Shown: positions 63,520 through 64,000 of the stretch, in pieces
How positions within the stretch are numbered: position 1 is the stretch's first letter
How the letters are laid out: every line of letters begins with the position of its first letter
Assembly (NCBI GenBank): GCA_964304625.1
Contig: OZ199840.1
Coordinates: 1,178,001-1,242,000 of the forward strand
Direction: 5' to 3'
Source: Kudoa neothunni
Lineage: Eukaryota > Cnidaria
Length of the DNA stretch: 64,000 bases
Notes under the pieces: generated by a model
Database searches by the model: none
Told to the model about the DNA's origin: nothing
The model's input: only the letters and a program-made list of their open reading frames with translations
Position numbers and translations under genes: made by a program

Positions 63520-64000
63520 TCATATATAGTTCGTTGGTTTCATGTCACCATAATAATGACCCCTGATCTCAATCACCGGGTGATCTTCCATAGAGTTTGT
63601 GTGAGTTGGAGGATATACCGGGCCATAAGGTTGAACATAATTTATATTGTTGCTTGGATGGCATTCATGCCCATAGGGGGGATATGGTTCGTTCCTATGA
63701 TGGTGCACGTGAACTGGAGCATGTAAAACAGAAGGTGGAAGCTCGCCACCTAAATATATCATTAATTGTACATGTTGATAGAAAAAAAATATATTTAATA
63801 ATTTTGGAACCCTAACAGAATCATTAATTAAACTTTAATGTCTATGAACGTTATTGTGTTGTAATTACTTATGACTTTTTCCCGCAACTGGAAATGCTTA
63901 ATGAGTGAAACAATAATAGCAATCAATATCACCAAAAAGAAAATCACGAATAAAACGATAAAGAGTATCACAACTGCTGGAAGATGGTCCGTGATATCCA
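63520..64000 (-). CDS. single-pass membrane protein, 3' end only
   Basis: Two exons, 64000-63869 (open at the window edge) and 63749-63520, join in phase. The first encodes a long hydrophobic span (VILFIVLFVIFFLVILIAII) followed by SLIKHFQLREKV. The second encodes a tail of about 77 residues rich in P, H and Y (PVHVHHHRNEPYPPYGHE, YGPVYPPTHT) ending in MKPTNYI and a stop. The tail is presumably cytoplasmic. No family is recognised, and the extracellular part lies outside the window. It is the third single-pass surface-type protein in 38 kb. Confidence 0.6.

Noticed and set aside
1-64000. CRISPR arrays, bacterial operons, rRNA or stand-alone tRNA genes, retrovirus-like or Polinton-like elements
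   Set aside because: None recognised on either strand; tRNA-like boxes occur only in the SINE copies.

Overview
The window is a stretch of AT-rich nuclear DNA from an animal. Genes are split by spliceosomal introns, mostly 40-120 nt and a few only 24-28 nt. The recognisable proteins are metazoan or pan-eukaryotic: a heterotrimeric G-protein beta subunit, an ADAM-family protein, TMEM222, UTP20, an ANKRD28/44/52-type ankyrin protein, TFIIA gamma and CCDC12. All are strongly diverged from vertebrate sequences. Together with compact introns, AT-rich spacers and many small DNA-transposon remnants this suggests a fast-evolving, possibly parasitic invertebrate (myxozoan- or orthonectid-like). I cannot fix the phylum from sequence alone. 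Most genes below were assembled by hand from conserved protein motifs plus GT..AG sites with matching phase; several have exons too small to stand out as open frames.

Layout. 89-6325 (+): a many-exon coiled-coil protein whose middle is riddled with frame breaks. 6653-~10.8 kb (-): an ADAM with prodomain, zinc-less metalloprotease, disintegrin and cysteine-rich parts. 10.9-14.3 kb: spacer. 14339-16083 (+): G beta, complete. 16.1-19.8 kb: AT-rich spacer with one orphan minus-strand exon. 19811-23144 (+): an unrecognised 476-residue protein with a tRNA-derived SINE in an intron. 23487-24332 (-): TMEM222, convergent with it. 25.4-25.9 kb (-): FAR1/SWIM-type zinc-finger fragment. 26508-28384 (+): secreted or membrane coiled-coil protein. 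28.5-29.5 kb: Merlin/ISXO2-like DNA transposon. 33036-43790 (-): UTP20, complete, 2845 codons. 45.1-46.2 kb: hAT MITE beside transposase debris. 47515-51211 (+): 1000-residue ankyrin protein, complete. 51.8-52.7 kb: pogo-like element. 54309-54728 (+) and 54923-55470 (-): TFIIA gamma and CCDC12, convergent. 56.2-57.6 kb: second SINE copy next to a second hAT element. 58825-61861 (+): large type I surface protein. 62.3-63.2 kb: piggyBac-type MITE. 63520-64000 (-): 3' end of another membrane protein.

The genes do not form one pathway. Housekeeping genes (ribosome biogenesis, transcription initiation, splicing, signalling) alternate with three lineage-specific single-pass membrane proteins and an ADAM, i.e. 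an extracellular set. UTP20 and CCDC12 share an identical 12-base GC-rich motif just upstream of their start codons, and TMEM222 has a palindromic E-box there. The points most worth following up are the four-fold cysteine-motif repeat of the 58.8-61.9 kb surface protein, the loss of all zinc ligands in the ADAM, the 24-28 nt introns, and the cluster of frame breaks in the coiled-coil gene. I saw no CRISPR, no retrovirus-like or Polinton-like element, and no stand-alone tRNA or rRNA gene.
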